Assembly (NCBI GenBank): GCA_037367355.1
Contig: CM074703.1
Span: 2,356,001-2,420,000 of the forward strand
Reading direction: 5' to 3'
Source: Neoscytalidium dimidiatum
Taxonomy: Eukaryota > Ascomycota > Dothideomycetes > Botryosphaeriales > Botryosphaeriaceae
DNA: 64,000 nt
Each line of letters starts with the position of its first letter. The stretch's first letter is position 1. This document shows positions 34,643 through 46,827 of the stretch, in pieces. The position numbers and the translations under genes are program-made. Below the pieces are notes generated by a model. It worked only from the letters and a program-made list of their open reading frames with translations, was not told where the DNA came from and did no database searches.

Positions 34643-35092
34643 GCGCGATCGTCGCCTGCGACCAGTACTTTATACAGTTTGACTTCGCACGTGACAATTA
34701 TTGGCACCTTGTGGAGAGGAACTAAAGTGCGCAGTGCCAGGATTCTCAGGGTCCAATACGCCGGGGACTCATGGTGGTGTGCCAAGCTCGATGATCGTTG
34801 GAGGGATGTCATTTTTCCTAAAATATCCCTATAGCAAAATAGACTGTTCTCCACACACAGACGACGAACAGGGCAAATGGTAATCCCTTCTGAAGAACAT
34901 GATGAGGTCGCTGATTTTCCAACAACTCCGCAACCGGGCATTTCCGCTCCGATCCTGACCGCGATAATTGGGCACCCCTCTATATGTAGGCAAGCAACGA
35001 AAGGTAAAAGTCCAGGTATCCAGTAAACGAACAACAAAACGAAGAACATGCAAAGAAAGAAGAAGGTGCCAAGTGAGAAGCTGAAGCAGCTG
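34641..35092. other. Intergenic, convergent gene ends
   Basis: 452 bp between the GA repeat and the stop of the GH76 gene. No supported feature apart from presumed 3' UTRs. Confidence 0.5.
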
Positions 35093-36562
35093 TCAGAAAT
35101 CTCCCATCATCATCCATGCCGCTCCTCCTAATGTGCCGACAACAATCGCAATCGTGAGGACCGCGGCGCCAGCCTTGTCGCCTCCGGTGATGGGTTTGCT
35201 TGTATCATAAGTGCCGTCGGTGCTACCCGACGACGATCCAGTTCCTGCGCTTCCGTCGGATTTACTGGTACCGCCAGTAGCGTACGTTACCGGGGGATCC
35301 AGGTTCCCTTTGTCTATCATCAGGGAGCCGACGACTTGCAGCGCCGCCATCTGCTCACCCACACCGGAGGTGCCATCCCAGGTCGTCGAATTCCATTCGC
35401 GGCCGCACACATTGCCTGTCGTCTTTCCGGAACCCGAGCACTGCGCTGCCGCTCCCTTGGCGGACGCCCGCAGCCGTAAGAAGATATCCTCGTAAAAGTC
35501 GGGGATCATCTGCGACGTTAGCGCAAGCCAGCGTGCTAGATATGCCTTGAACGAGGACTGGTCGTAGTTGCAGTTGCCATAGGGCTCGCAGGTGGTTTCA
35601 ACCATAATGTTGGGGCCCATGCTATCCGGGAAGAAAGTGGTCCAGGTGGTCTTGAGCAGATTCTCTGCGCGCGTCTTCCAGATCTGATCTTCCGTGTGGT
35701 TGTACATGAAAGCGCATCCGACGATGAAGGTTCCGTAGTTGTATGACCACTGCGTGTGGTCGGCCGTGGTACAGTTGTTGGTCACACTGGTTCCGTCGTT
35801 GATGGTCCATGTGTCGGTGTCGAACAAGACGGTGCCGGATGCCCAGTCCCACATCTTCTCCGCCCATTGTGAGTACGTCTCGTTGCCGGTGTAACGCGCG
35901 AGACGGGACGCAAGCTGGAAGAAACCGCCGTTCGAAATGGTGTTCTTGTAGTTGTAGCCGCCGTTGAACGAGTAGATTCTGTGCGATTTGTTAGTGCAAA
36001 GGAACAAATGGGCGGGTGTTCGGAGGCACGCTTACTGCCAGCGCAGACCTCCGTCACAGTTTGCGGCATCCCAACGGTTGGCCTGCTCGTTGAAGACAGC
36101 CTGGGCTTGAGCAACCCAAGAGGCGTAGCCGTCACCAGGGTCGGAGAACTTGAGTTCGGCAGAGCTCATGGCGGCCAAGGCCCAGAAGAGCTGGTCGTCG
36201 TTGCCTTCACTCTTGGTCTGGTTGGCGGGCATGTAGTCGTTGTCGTCGCCGACCTGGTGCAGCAGGGCCTGCTTGGTCTGGGGAACGTATGTCTCGTCGC
36301 CGGTGTAGTACCAGTACTCGACCATGCTCATGAACATAGCACCAGCCTCCCACCAGTAGTAGGGATCGGGCAAGTTACCCGGAACGTCGCCGGTATTGTT
36401 GCCGGTGTACCATTTCATCAAACCATAGGCGATAGAGGAAGCGGCCTCCTTTATGGAATCGGCACTGTCGATGTCGATATCAACGGCAACGGCATGGTGA
36501 GCGTTGTTCAAAACGAGCGTTAGTATCCCCAGGATACTCCAGGGCGAGGTGAGGAATCTCAT
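35093..36562 (-). CDS. GH76 Dfg5/Dcw1-type GPI-anchored wall mannosidase/transglycosidase
   Basis: Predicted 470-aa cell-surface protein. Exons 36562-36036 and 35978-35093, with a 57-nt phase-2 intron that rebuilds GLRWQ-IYSFNGGYNYKN. A signal peptide is clear (MRFLTSPWSILGILTLVLNN, ending near AHHAVA). The catalytic double Asp of GH76 is at residues 122-123 (KSEGNDDQLFWALAAM). Other family blocks: YYWWEAGAMFMSMVEYW, GLRWQ, SNGGFFQLASRLARYTG, MYNHT, and a Cys-rich C-terminal part (CEPYGNCNYDQSSFKAYLAR). Several N-glycosylation sequons occur. The end is a Ser/Gly/Thr-rich stalk followed by a hydrophobic tail (AGAAVLTIAIVVGTLGGAAW), the GPI signal. In yeast Dfg5/Dcw1 cut GPI-glycan cores and transfer GPI-mannoproteins onto wall glucan; the same role is inferred here. 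Which paralogue this is cannot be told. Confidence 0.93.
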
Positions 36563-38436
36563 GGCGGAACGAGTGACATGGAGAAGAATACTGGGGAAGG
36601 GCGCGTCGCGGGATGATGAAAGGAAAGGCGATTCAGCACAGCCCCGGGGCACATCAGGGAGGATGGGCGGAGCTAGGCTCTGGCTCGAACGGCATCGCTA
36701 CGCTCGTACGTGTGCTCCGAAATTGACGCGTAACGAAATTCGTCGGCGCGCGGGCCATAGTGGGTCAAGGCTCAGGAGAGGAGGCGGGTAGAGGGTGGCA
36801 GTAACTCGGGCGGTGGTTTGGGCGGGTATGTCGCGACATGATCGGCGGTGATAGCAGCAGTGTGGAGGATTCTAGAGGGTCTGGCGGGCCAGGTCGCTTG
36901 ATGGACGCGCCGTTTGGTTGGCGTTGCTTGGAGGTGGGCGGAGAGCGTCAAGCATTTCTTGAGTTGCGTCTTGGGCTTGCGCGGCACGGGCACGGCTCCC
37001 TGAAAAGCTCCGGCGCCTCCCCAGCCGCACATCGCAATCATCTCCCTCAACACCACGCCAAGCATCATGCCTCCCACCACCGTACCCTGGCCGCCCTTCC
37101 GCCATGCTTCTGCTCGCCCAATAAGCTGCTCCACCGCGTACGCCGCTGCCAGCCTGCAACGTCGGCGCCGACCACCGGCGGGGCTGTGTCAGTGCCGCCG
37201 CCCTCCCGCCCTCACTTCCGCCACACGCCCCTGCCACCTCGTATCTGGTGCTTCTCATTCAAAACCGCTCTTCACAATGCGGGTAACGCCGGACTGATGC
37301 TTGCGCGTCGAGCTATTGGCCACCTGCTCAGCAGTCTTATAAAAATGCCGTATCCGCCACTCCTCCGACTGCGACAGACAACCCTTCAGACTGCTGCAAA
37401 ACGGAGAGCTTGGGCCAGGAGTATGCTCCCGTTTCAGACCGAGATGCTGCGGACCATGGCAGACACTCTGCTGCACTTTGATACATCCTTCGAGGATCAT
37501 TCCTACTGAATGGTTCATGTCCTACGTTGTCATGGAGTACCTCGGCGACACAAGTGCGCCGATAACCTTCGAACGAAGGCGGCAGCCGATAAAATTTGAC
37601 AGCGCCCTAATCGATTAGCTACTGACCAACGTAGATCTGGATCTCTATTGAGGTTACGAGGTATGCTATCAGGAAAGAGAGAGAGAGAGAGAGAGAGAGA
37701 AAGCAAACAAAAAAGAACTCAGAAGTGAGATTCGACCGCGCTGCAGCATTCACCACCAGCTCTACTCCCCTGAATACCCAACTAGCAGCTACTTGTGTGT
37801 GTGTGAACATGCTGCTCACAATTGTTCGGCTGGCGCCGCTCAGGGCCGCCCATGGGGGCTGTCGGCTTTGATTGCTTCTCTCCAGGTTATCGCAGCTAAG
37901 GCCGATTTCGTATCTCCACGACTCATGTGCCGCCTCCAAGACGGATGTCTGTGCCGCTGCCCCAGCTGTGCCGCTCAATGCCAGAATAATCCAATTGCGC
38001 TCTTCGCGTTGGATTGCACTGTTTCTCGCAGAAAATCATCTCCCTCCACGCCCTTGCAGATGTCGATTATGCAGGTCGGCTTCAATCTTAACCCCACGGA
38101 GGATAGCCCTGTAGGGCAGATCCAACCGCCAGGAACGAGCCAGACAAACTCTTCGCAGCGCTCGGCCCGCCCACGCCAACGACTCCACTCGTCCTAGTTC
38201 GGCCACAATGACGCAGGAGAGTGGGATGCCTGTCAATCTTGTTATCCGCTGAACTCCTATATGAAGTGAACTGCGCGCGCTGCTGATCGCGTCTTTCTTC
38301 GCTCTGTTTCGTAGCCAGCAATTTCCCAGCAGCTCGTCTGTCTGTTTGTCCACTGGACGGCGCTCGGTTCAGCAATCCATTCGTTGTCCCTTTGCAGCCT
38401 CTGGTCAACTCAGCTGCAATTGTTCCTTCGTTCGCA
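36563..38436. promoter_or_regulatory. 1.9-kb divergent region (GH76 / acid phosphatase)
   Basis: The stretch separates the starts of two genes for secreted proteins. It contains GC-rich patches, a (GA)n run at 37677-37701 and no coding region I can support. It is long enough for separate promoters; a small non-coding RNA cannot be excluded. Confidence 0.45.
37677..37701. repeat. (GA)n microsatellite
   Basis: About twelve GA units, then AAAG, in the region between the GH76 and acid phosphatase genes. It is the second GA run within 3.1 kb. Confidence 0.9.
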
Positions 38437-40117
38437 ATGTCTTCCCGCTCTTCGTTCTATGCCCTCCAGGCCCTTGCCTATGTGGGAAGCGTGCGCGCCA
38501 TTGTCAACTATTCTCACCCAGCTCTGCTTACGGACATCAATGAGATCTCCAAGCATTGGGGCCAAATCTCTCCATATACTGACAATCCTGCTGAAATCTT
38601 TGGCGTGAAGGACGTCGGTCTTCCCGATGGCTGCCAGATCGAACAAGGTAAATGTTTTCGGGGATGCGACATCTCGCTTGCTAATTCTGCCAGTCCACAC
38701 CATGCAGCGTCATGCTCACCGTTTCCCCATTCATTGGATTGATGACGGAGACAACAACTTGGCTTTTGCCTACAAGCTGGGCAATTGGTCGGCTGCCGCC
38801 AACTCGACCGACTCTTTTGCTGAATCACTGGAGTTCCTGAACAGCTACCGCTACCTTTTGCCATCCACCGGGCTTTTGACTGGCCAAGGTGCTGTCGAAG
38901 AGATGAAGGCTGGTGTGTCGTTCTGGAACAAGTATGGCCGTATTCTCTATGATGCTGAAAATGGACAACTGGCCTATGATCCCTACTATCCCAATGGCAC
39001 CGCTCGAGAGAAGCCTCTCCTGCGCACTACCACCCAGGCGCGTATGTACAACAGTATGCTGAACTGGGCCATTGGCTTCTTCGGTCCAAGCTTCAGGGAG
39101 GAGCCTGACCAGTCCATCCCGACGTTGGGTAACTGGACGGACGAGTTTGATGTCTTGATCATTCCTGAGGGTGGCACTGAAAACAACACCCTGGCCTCCT
39201 ACGACAGTTGCTTCAATGACTATGAGGATGGCATTGGCAACATTGGTGACCTGGACGTGTTCAACTATCTGCCTGTGTATCTCGAGGACGCCACCAAGCG
39301 CCTGCAAAGGTATGCGCCTCACGGCTTCACTCTTACGGTCAATGATACCTATGCCATGCAGAGCATCTGTGCGTACGAGATGCAGTACATCGGACAGTCG
39401 GACTTCTGCGGCCTGTTCACTGCCGATGAGTGGGCCGGCTTCGAGAACACGCTCGACATTGCCTACTACTACGACTACGCCTGGGGCAACCCGACCGGCC
39501 GTGCGCAGGGCATCGGATATGTCCAAGAGTTGCTCGCCCGCCTGCAGAACCAGTACATCACGTCGTCCAACTCGTCCGTCAACTCTACTATCACCGACAA
39601 TCCGGAGGACTTCCCCCTTGGGCGCCCCTTTTATGCCGACTTCTCGCACGACGACATCATTATCTCCGTGCTCACGGCCATGAGCATCGACTACTTCTAC
39701 GACCCGCCCACCTTGACCGGCTTCCCGCCCAACCCGGATCGCCACTTCAACCTCGCGCAGCTGACACCTTTTGGCGCCCGCCTCATCACGGAAGTCGTCG
39801 GCTGCACGTCCGCGGACCCGGAGCCCGTCAGTAAGCACCGTACCTTCTACTATCCAGATCAGTATGGCTACGATTCCGCGAAGGCGACGCATAAGTTCAT
39901 CCGCATGCGTGTGAATGACGGCATCGTGCCGCTAGACAGCATCAGGGGCGGGCTCTGCAAGGGACGGACGGATGGTCTGTGTTCGCTTGAGAAGTTCATC
40001 GAGAGCCAGGATGAATCGTATGAGTTGAGTAACTACAACTACGCTTGCTTCGGGAACTACACGCTTGAGGACCCGACAGGCGGTGTTGATTATGACGGTA
40101 CTATTCGCGAGCAGTAA
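38437..40117 (+). CDS. Secreted histidine acid phosphatase (phytase-like)
   Basis: Predicted 544-aa member of the histidine phosphatase branch 2. Exons 38437-38647 and 38694-40117 (46-nt intron, phase 1). The catalytic block follows the join: V71-HTMQRHAHRFP-82, where the usual RHGxRxP appears as RHAHRFP; the nucleophile His and both Arg are kept and only the Gly is replaced by Ala. The proton-donor block is ADFSHDD near residue 386. A plausible signal peptide covers about residues 1-21 (MSSRSSFYALQALAYVGSVR, then A). Many N-glycosylation sequons (NWS, NST, NGT, NWT, NNT, NDT, NSS) and pairs of Cys (SCFNDY, SICAYEM, DFCGLF, GGLCKG, GLCSLE) support secretion. The family releases phosphate from phosphomonoesters, some members from phytate; substrate is not determined here. 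Length fits fungal members. Confidence 0.88.
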
Positions 40118-42817
40118 TGACCTGAACGGTGACGAACGAAGAGATAAAAACGATACGTATCATAGGTTGCGTGGAACGATAATACCTAAAATATCAGTGA
40201 GTGAATTTGGGCGAGAATTGTTTGATTGTGTATCGTGAGCAGTTTCGGCGTCTGTTTGAATGCATTTGCCATCTTGCTCTCCAACAATCACGTCCCGTTG
40301 ACAGTAACACGTACCCTGTGCAACAATCTCCAACCAGCCCTTAGAAATGCTTTCCTTCGTCCTTCAGGTAGATGAGAGATATGGTCTAATTCACATTTAC
40401 TCTACCTTATTTTTTTTTCTGCCGAAGTCCTTAATATTATCCGAATGAACATCTTCCCCTCCCAACATCGCATCTTGGGCTTCGGCTCACCATAGTAAGC
40501 AATTCTTCAGGCTGGCCAACATACCAGCTCAACGCCGTGCACAAAATCTACTTCCGAGGCGCACTGAATACGGACGAAGTCCGGGCGATTGTTTAGAGGT
40601 GCTACACACACAGATTCCTTCTTCCTCCAGCGCGCATAGTGCGGAACGACATGTCGGCCATGTTTGAAACAAAACGGCCAACCGTCTCACCAGCACAGTA
40701 GTCCGCCCACCCCTTCTCACACCTCGCCCCTTCGCCAATTAAATTCTCCGATCCTTGCGTCCCGTCTGTTCCCGCGCCTCCCGTTGGCGCCACGGCCCAG
40801 AACTCCGGGTCGATGCGCTGAAGGACCGCGACGTTGGAACTGTTGGCAAAGCTGTGTCAACTACGCGCTGAACTAGTAGATAGTACTGCACAAGCGCTTC
40901 TGGTTCTTCCTGCGTACCACACACCATCTTTCTTTTCCTCGCAGTACTGCAGGATTCCAGACCCCTCCACCGAGACTAGATAGGCGAAATGAGCAAGACA
41001 GGTATTCTCGCACCAAGGCTGGGCGGCTGCCTTCTCTCCCTCCCTCTCTGCATTACATCCGCACCGCCACGATTATTGCGCATGTTTCACCCCACTCCCC
41101 TAAGGAAGAGAAGGAACAATACCCAGAGATTCAGGAACGCGCCCCCACTCACTCCATCTGCCCCGCCTCCCGCGCGGCACGCCGCTGACGTGACGCGAGG
41201 ACATGTTCCTCGGGACGTATGCAACAGGAACTTCCCGCGGTGCATGTCTTGATACACGCAACATCCCAGTTACATCTTTTATCCCTCACCGTCCTCCGAC
41301 CACAATCATCCTTGCCACGATACGTCCCATCCACTGAGCCGGCGGGCTCGGCGAGTTTCTGCATGCGTCGTTTGAGAGGGAGGACGCATCATGATTCGCA
41401 CGCGATATCTGCTCCAGCAGGTTAAGGGAGTCGGCATGAATGATTCGGATAGGTACACACGAGTACGATCATGCTCAATCTTACGAAAGGAATATCCATT
41501 CCTGGACAGTCATTCGCCGGCATCGATACCTCGGCCCGAGAGAGACAGAGAGAGAAAGAAATTGAGCGCGGTGGCAAGAGGGACGAAGTATGTCTCATCG
41601 CGGAAAGACAATCCAATTCGGACCGAGAGGAGGTGTGCCGTGCCTCTCCACTACGGTGCTCGAGGTACTGTACATACGGGAAGTACCACTTCGGCGCAAT
41701 AGATCTGCGACGTGCGCGATGAGCAGCCCCACCATCCCACATTCCGGGCCGGGGGCCGTGGGGACGCGAGATGGTCGCGCGTAGCTTGGGGCCTTACGTG
41801 CGTGATGGTACCTTGCATATGTGGGCGGGTGGGCAGGTAGTTCGATTGCATTCTGGACCAAAGTGGGGAACGGCGGGACTGTGGCCGGATTTCTGGGCAT
41901 ATTCCCGAACAGGCTGGATGGCGGAACTCTCGATAGACTGGCAAGGACCCTGACATGGGGAAATTTACGGCGACGAAGAGGAGGGGTACGGGGCTGGGGA
42001 AGAAGGATGTCGCAACACGTTCCCGATGCCCCGTTTGTATCTCGAATGATGACCTTGTGGTCGGTAGTTGGTGGCCTTGATTCTTGTCTTAAGAAAAGTA
42101 AAAGTGAGCCAGATCAGATGTGGCTTTGTTCCCGCGATCGCGTGTTCCGTGGCGTCGTTATGCTTATTGGGTGACATTCCGTTCGATTGCGGTAGAGCGG
42201 AGCATGAGTAAGGGAGAAGGGAAGAGAAAGACTCATTTAGGTTGAGTCCGTTCAGTCAGTATGTAGGTCCGTCCACCATGAGTCTGTGTTGTGTGCCTGT
42301 TGTGCATGTTGTTACCGCAGGAACGTGGTGGCTTGAGTATGCGCACCTACTCTTGATTAGTGACATCATCCCACAGATAATAGCCTCGTTAGGTACAGAA
42401 AGGATACAAGCGTCATCGTTGTTCAAAGAAGTGCGGTACGAAAGTTTTACCCTGCATGCAATTTATTCGTGACTTGTTGCCATTGTTTATGTTTAGACGT
42501 AATGCGATGAGATTAGGTACTCTCAAGTTAGGCGAGCTGTTTATTTTCTTTCCATGGATCCTATCTACTTGTAAGCTAAGTGTTTTCCCCCCCGTTGTGA
42601 TACTCCATCCTGCAGAAACACAGCCAGTAGAATAGATCCATTTATTGGAAACAGCGTAGGTGGAGTTGCATGGGAGCTAGAGATCCCAACCCGTGCAAGT
42701 AAGGATAGTGCAGAAACACAAGGCTCAGACAGAAAATCGTTTGTCTCTCATAGAGGCCATAGATGGACTGAAAGCATGGCCAGCCAAAAAGAGCCAATGC
42801 CTACTGCCTGAGAGTGT
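40118..42817. other. 2.7-kb intergenic, convergent gene ends
   Basis: The region lies between the stops of the acid phosphatase and NRAMP genes. Short overlapping open frames occur on both strands around 41.4-42.0 kb, but none shows a domain, a good intron chain or a natural start context. I see no RNA gene. Confidence 0.5.
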
Positions 42818-44954
42818 CTAGGCCTTGTCCATGCCAACGAGCACCAACAATGCCACATTCATAATGACAATGATTAGCCATATGATGAAGGCAATTGCCG
42901 AAGTTAGCCAATTGTTGCGCATCTTAACGTCCTCGACCGAACCCGGAGATCCTTGTTCGGTGTGGTCCGCTTGTGCTACGACCCCGCGGCGCGGAGGAAC
43001 GCCACGATTCACCGCCGAAACAGTCATGAACTTGTTACGGCAAGTGAAATAGATAAGAGGCGCACTGACAAAAGGCAGTATGATACTGAGCGCAACCTGC
43101 GAACCCTCAAGAGCGTCGGAGAGGCCCGCGCGACCAACGGCGCCAGCGATGATTATAGACGGTGTAATGCTGATGCTGCGGGTAAAAAGGCGACGCTTCC
43201 ACGGCTTACAAGTCCAATTGAGCTGGCCTTCACTGACCATCTGACCGGCTATGGTGCAGACGATACCAGCGCTGGTGCCGGAAAGCAATAGGGCCAAAGC
43301 GAAAATCGTGCCAGCAACAGGCGCAAGAGTCGATGAAAGCAGATCGTGAATGCCGAAAAGATCGGCAGAATCTGCGCCTGGGGTATTGTAGAGAGAAGCA
43401 CCAGCAACGATGAGAATTGAAGAATTGACAAACAAAGCAAATGTGAATAGGGAGACTGCGGTCTCGACGACGGAATAAGTATAGCACGCCTTTATCGCCT
43501 GAATCGAAGGGCGATACTTTGAGAGAGACGTGATAGATTCCGAGTCGGAATCATAAGTGTTATTTTCAGCAACGGCGGGGTGTTGGGCAGAGGCCGAGAG
43601 CGCTTCATCGAATTCGCGAAGTCGTGGTTGGATGATTCCTGAACCAAGGTACAGCGAGTGAGGCATTACGGTGGCGCCAAGAATGCCACAAGCTTGGTAG
43701 AGGCTAATGGAAAGTCAGCTGCGCACTCATCCCAGAATCTTACGTGAGGACTGACCCTTTAGACTCTACTATTGCTTTACTTGGCAGGTATCCTTTAAAA
43801 ACTTCACCAACGCTTGTGTTCTTGATTAGACTGAGCTGGAAGCAGAAGCAGACAACCACACCCAGCACAAGAAGCATCACGAAATATTCGAAGGTGCGCA
43901 AAGCTCGCATGGAGCCTGAGGGTTTGTAGAAAAGCAGAATGATGAGGACGTCGACGATGCTGATAGCACAGCCAGCCACCAAAGGTACTTTCAGGAGAAC
44001 ATTTAGAGATATTGCCGTGCCAATGACCTGGAATGCGCGTTAGCTGACACTACAATGCGTCAGTAAGTCGGCATGTCCCGCTGAGCAGCTGAGGCATGAT
44101 TTGGCACAGGGCGTGGTATAGGTTATCTGGAAGATGGCGCCGAATTCGGAGCACCTACCTCAGCAATGTCTGTGGCAATGATTGCGGACTCGGCAAAGAT
44201 GTACAAGACAATGTTCAGCCATCTCGGCAAATGCGCACGGCAGTTTTCAGCCAGATTCATGCCTGTAACTGTTCCAAGCTTGACGCAGAGTGACTGCAAA
44301 AAGATGGCAAATACATTGGACATCAGGATAATGAAAAGGAGCTTAAAGCGGTAAGAAGCGCCAGCAGCGACGTCGGTAGCATAGTTGCCTATAGAAAGTT
44401 AGCATTGAGGCTTAGGAGGACCAGAATCGAGACTCCTGGCCAGATACAGGCATACCTGGATCAATGTATGCAACGGCTACCATGAAGCCTGGGCCGACGA
44501 ATTTGGCATATTTGTAGAGCACGTCCTTGATCTTGAAGACGAATCTGGCGAGGCCAGAGCCGCGGTGAGGGGCTTCTCCGTTTCCATCGCCATGTCCGGT
44601 ATGTCCGCGATTGAAAGTTGGTGCCAGTGCGCCAGAGGGTGTGGAGGAGTTGCGGGCGGGCTGGCGATGAGACTCAGCAATGTCGATTGTCATGTCTGCT
44701 TTGGCAGAGCCCTCTGGCTCGAGCCTCAAGTTGCCAACACCCCGCCGCTGCTGGATGCCGGGGTCGGCGTCGGGGGGTTGCTGAGGTCGTTCGAGGGCAG
44801 CATTGTTCATGGCGTGATCGGCACTCTTGCGCTTCTGGCGCTCATTCGCAATATGATTGAGGTCATTGCGTGTAGTGGCATCGGCGGCCAAAGCCGGCGG
44901 GTTCTGATTCCAGCCCGGGGGGATCTCCGGGTCGACTCTGGACGGGCAATTCAT
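42818..44954 (-). CDS. NRAMP (Smf-type) divalent metal transporter
   Basis: Predicted 628-aa polytopic membrane protein. Exons 44954-44456, 44388-44159, 44027-43756 and 43703-42818; introns 67, 131 and 52 nt. Both NRAMP hallmarks are present: AVAYIDPGN in TM1 (about residue 160-168, with intron 1 splitting the Gly codon) and GATVMPHSLYLGSG in TM6 (Met347). These unwound helices bind Mn2+/Fe2+ and co-transport H+. Other helices: FKLLFIILMSNVFAIFLQ, WLNIVLYIFAESAIIATDIA, LNVLLKVPLVAGCAISIVDV, YFVMLLVLGVVVCFCFQLSL, WLTSAIAFIIWLIIVIMNVA. The first ~145 residues are hydrophilic, Asn/Gln/Arg-rich and probably cytosolic. A Ser/Asp-rich insert follows MPHS (TYDSDSESITSLSKY), a likely phosphorylated loop. 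Plasma-membrane and endosomal members cannot be told apart from sequence alone. Confidence 0.93.
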
Positions 44955-45974
44955 GGTCGAGTGATGTCACCAGGACACGGAGCGGTTTTGTCGCGTGTTC
45001 AAGTGCGCAGAGACATGTGCAGGCACTGGCGTGCAGAGGCGAGGGCGAGTTTATGTCTGGGCGTAGCACCTCGGGTATAGCGGGCTGGGCTGAGGCTGGT
45101 TGCGGGGAGGATGAACGTTGGTGCGGGTGGAGGGGCAGGCGGGCAAATCGATGACTCTGGCTGCTTCCGGGTTCTCGCGATTCACGGTCAGCGCGGTCCT
45201 CGCTTTGCGGAACGAGCGGGCGGCCGCCGAGATCGCGCTGCAGTGGGCACGCGCAAGCGGCATGAGGTAAAGGTAGGCAAGACAGCGGGCCAGGCGCCGT
45301 ACGTACGCGCTGAGTGAGCCATCATGGTGCTGTAGTAGGTAAGACTGAGGTGTGCGGCTCTCACATGGCTGGGCGTCAGCTCTGTGCAGGAACAAAGGGC
45401 TCCAGGAAGATCACGGCCACCACTCGCGGCCCGCTTCCGACTGGCTCGCCCAGCCGGCGATGGATCGGCCAAGCGAGAACAATGCTCGAGGGGAGAAAAA
45501 AAAAAAAGGGAACAAGAAACCCCACACTCTGACTGCTGACCCGTCGATGGAGATGCAAAACACAGCCAGCTGCGATGCACACACCACTATCGTGTACACC
45601 GACTCACCGCTCATCTCACAGTCTGTTCAAATCAGCCGAAGTGCGGCGACTGGTCGTGGTCAGAGGGAGGCCAAGAAAGAAAAAAAGGCCCAAGAAACAA
45701 GCCAAGATCGACCGGCTCTTGGGGGGGCCCAGAACGCAACAATGACGCGCTGACGGCCTCAGATCTCAGGCCGAAACCCCTTCCCACACTAGGCCCAATG
45801 CGGAACACGTGATATTAGTCATCTCAGCTCCGTGCTGTTATGCAGCCCAGCCGCCCACCGCACGTCCTGCTGCACTGCACACGCGCCTGTCACAAGCGAG
45901 TAGGGGCGTCACGACCGCCGTCCGATATGCTGATGCGCTGAGTGGATCTCTGAGAAGAGACAGGGGGTTAAAAA
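44955..45974. promoter_or_regulatory. 1.0-kb divergent region (NRAMP / zinc-cluster gene)
   Basis: The stretch lies between the starts of the NRAMP gene and the zinc-cluster gene. It holds an A12 run at 45496-45507, a palindromic CACGTG at 45806-45811 and no supported coding sequence. Confidence 0.45.
45806..45811. promoter_or_regulatory. E-box CACGTG upstream of zinc-cluster gene
   Basis: A perfect CACGTG palindrome lies 164 bp before the ATG at 45975. Such sites bind bHLH factors (Pho4/Cbf1/SrbA-like families in fungi). Functional use here is inference. Confidence 0.35.
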
Positions 45975-46827
45975 ATGGCCCAGTCTACGCGCCAGCCCCG
46001 CCAGACTCGGAGCAGCGCCGCCTGCGACTCGTGCCGCAGCAAAAAACAGAAGTGTGGAGGCGAATGGTAATGCCCTCCGTCTCCAGTCCTCCCTGACTCC
46101 GCCAGCTAACTCAATCAGGCCCACCTGTGCGCGATGCCGCGAGACTGGGAACGAGTGCACCTGGCCGCCCCAACTCCAGCGAGGTCCAGCAAAGGGTTAT
46201 TTGGAAGCAATCGAGGCTCGCCTCGACGATGTCGAGCACATCCTTCTTCAGGCCTTGCCCATGCTTCCGTCCGACCAGCTGCTCAGTTCTTTGACCTGCC
46301 TCAACGACTCCCAATCCCACCTGGTCGATAGTAATCAGAAGCGCACAACCCAGGAAAAACGGGCTGCACTTGACTATTGGGCCTCATTTCCGCTCAATTC
46401 CCCTCAAGCTGTCCTAGCCTGGTGTAGTGACCGCCTGCGTCGCGATTCGGTCCGCCGTGCTCACCAGCCTGCCAACTCTGCGATGGAGATCACATCAACC
46501 CCCAGCGAACACGCCTCAGACCCATCCAGAAGCACGCAACCTCAACTTACCGAGGCTACCATGGATGACGCCGGCCGCCCTCAGCCGGACTCTGCCAACG
46601 CCGTTTCCGGGTCCTGGCCTGTTCAGCGCTTGTCCTACGCCGCGGGAGCGCCTGATCCGCAGACAGGGAACACTCCAGAAGCCCCTCCGAGGACCCCTTC
46701 TCACCCACCTGATCAAAGCACCCCAGCGATTGCTCAACAAATGCAAGGCCCACCCTCGATATCCAGCTCGGGAAGCAGCGGCCGCTTCGATCTGTCCGAA
46801 GAGTTTCACACCAAGTTCCTGTGGTAA
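45975..46827 (+). CDS. Compact Zn2Cys6 DNA-binding protein
   Basis: Predicted 266-aa protein from exons 45975-46066 and 46119-46827 (52-nt intron with a CTAAC branch site). The zinc cluster, residues 17-44, is complete only after splicing: C-x2-C-x6-C (CDSCRSKKQKC) - GGEWPT - C-x2-C-x6-C (CARCRETGNEC). A basic/Pro linker (WPPQLQRGPAKGY) and a heptad helix (LEAIEARLDDVEHILLQALP) for dimerisation follow. After a DYWASFPLNSPQAVLAWCS segment the chain turns into a Ser/Pro/Thr-rich tail and ends EFHTKFLW. There is no fungal TF (MHR) domain, so the protein is less than half the usual length. Either it is a naturally compact regulator, or the MHR has been lost or lies behind introns I could not place; the 2 kb downstream shows no convincing continuation. 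Regulated pathway unknown. Confidence 0.7.

Noticed and set aside
38825..39892. 355-codon minus-strand open frame antisense to the acid phosphatase
   Set aside because: Shadow of the sense gene with Arg/Val/Glu-rich low-information sequence and no recognisable motif.
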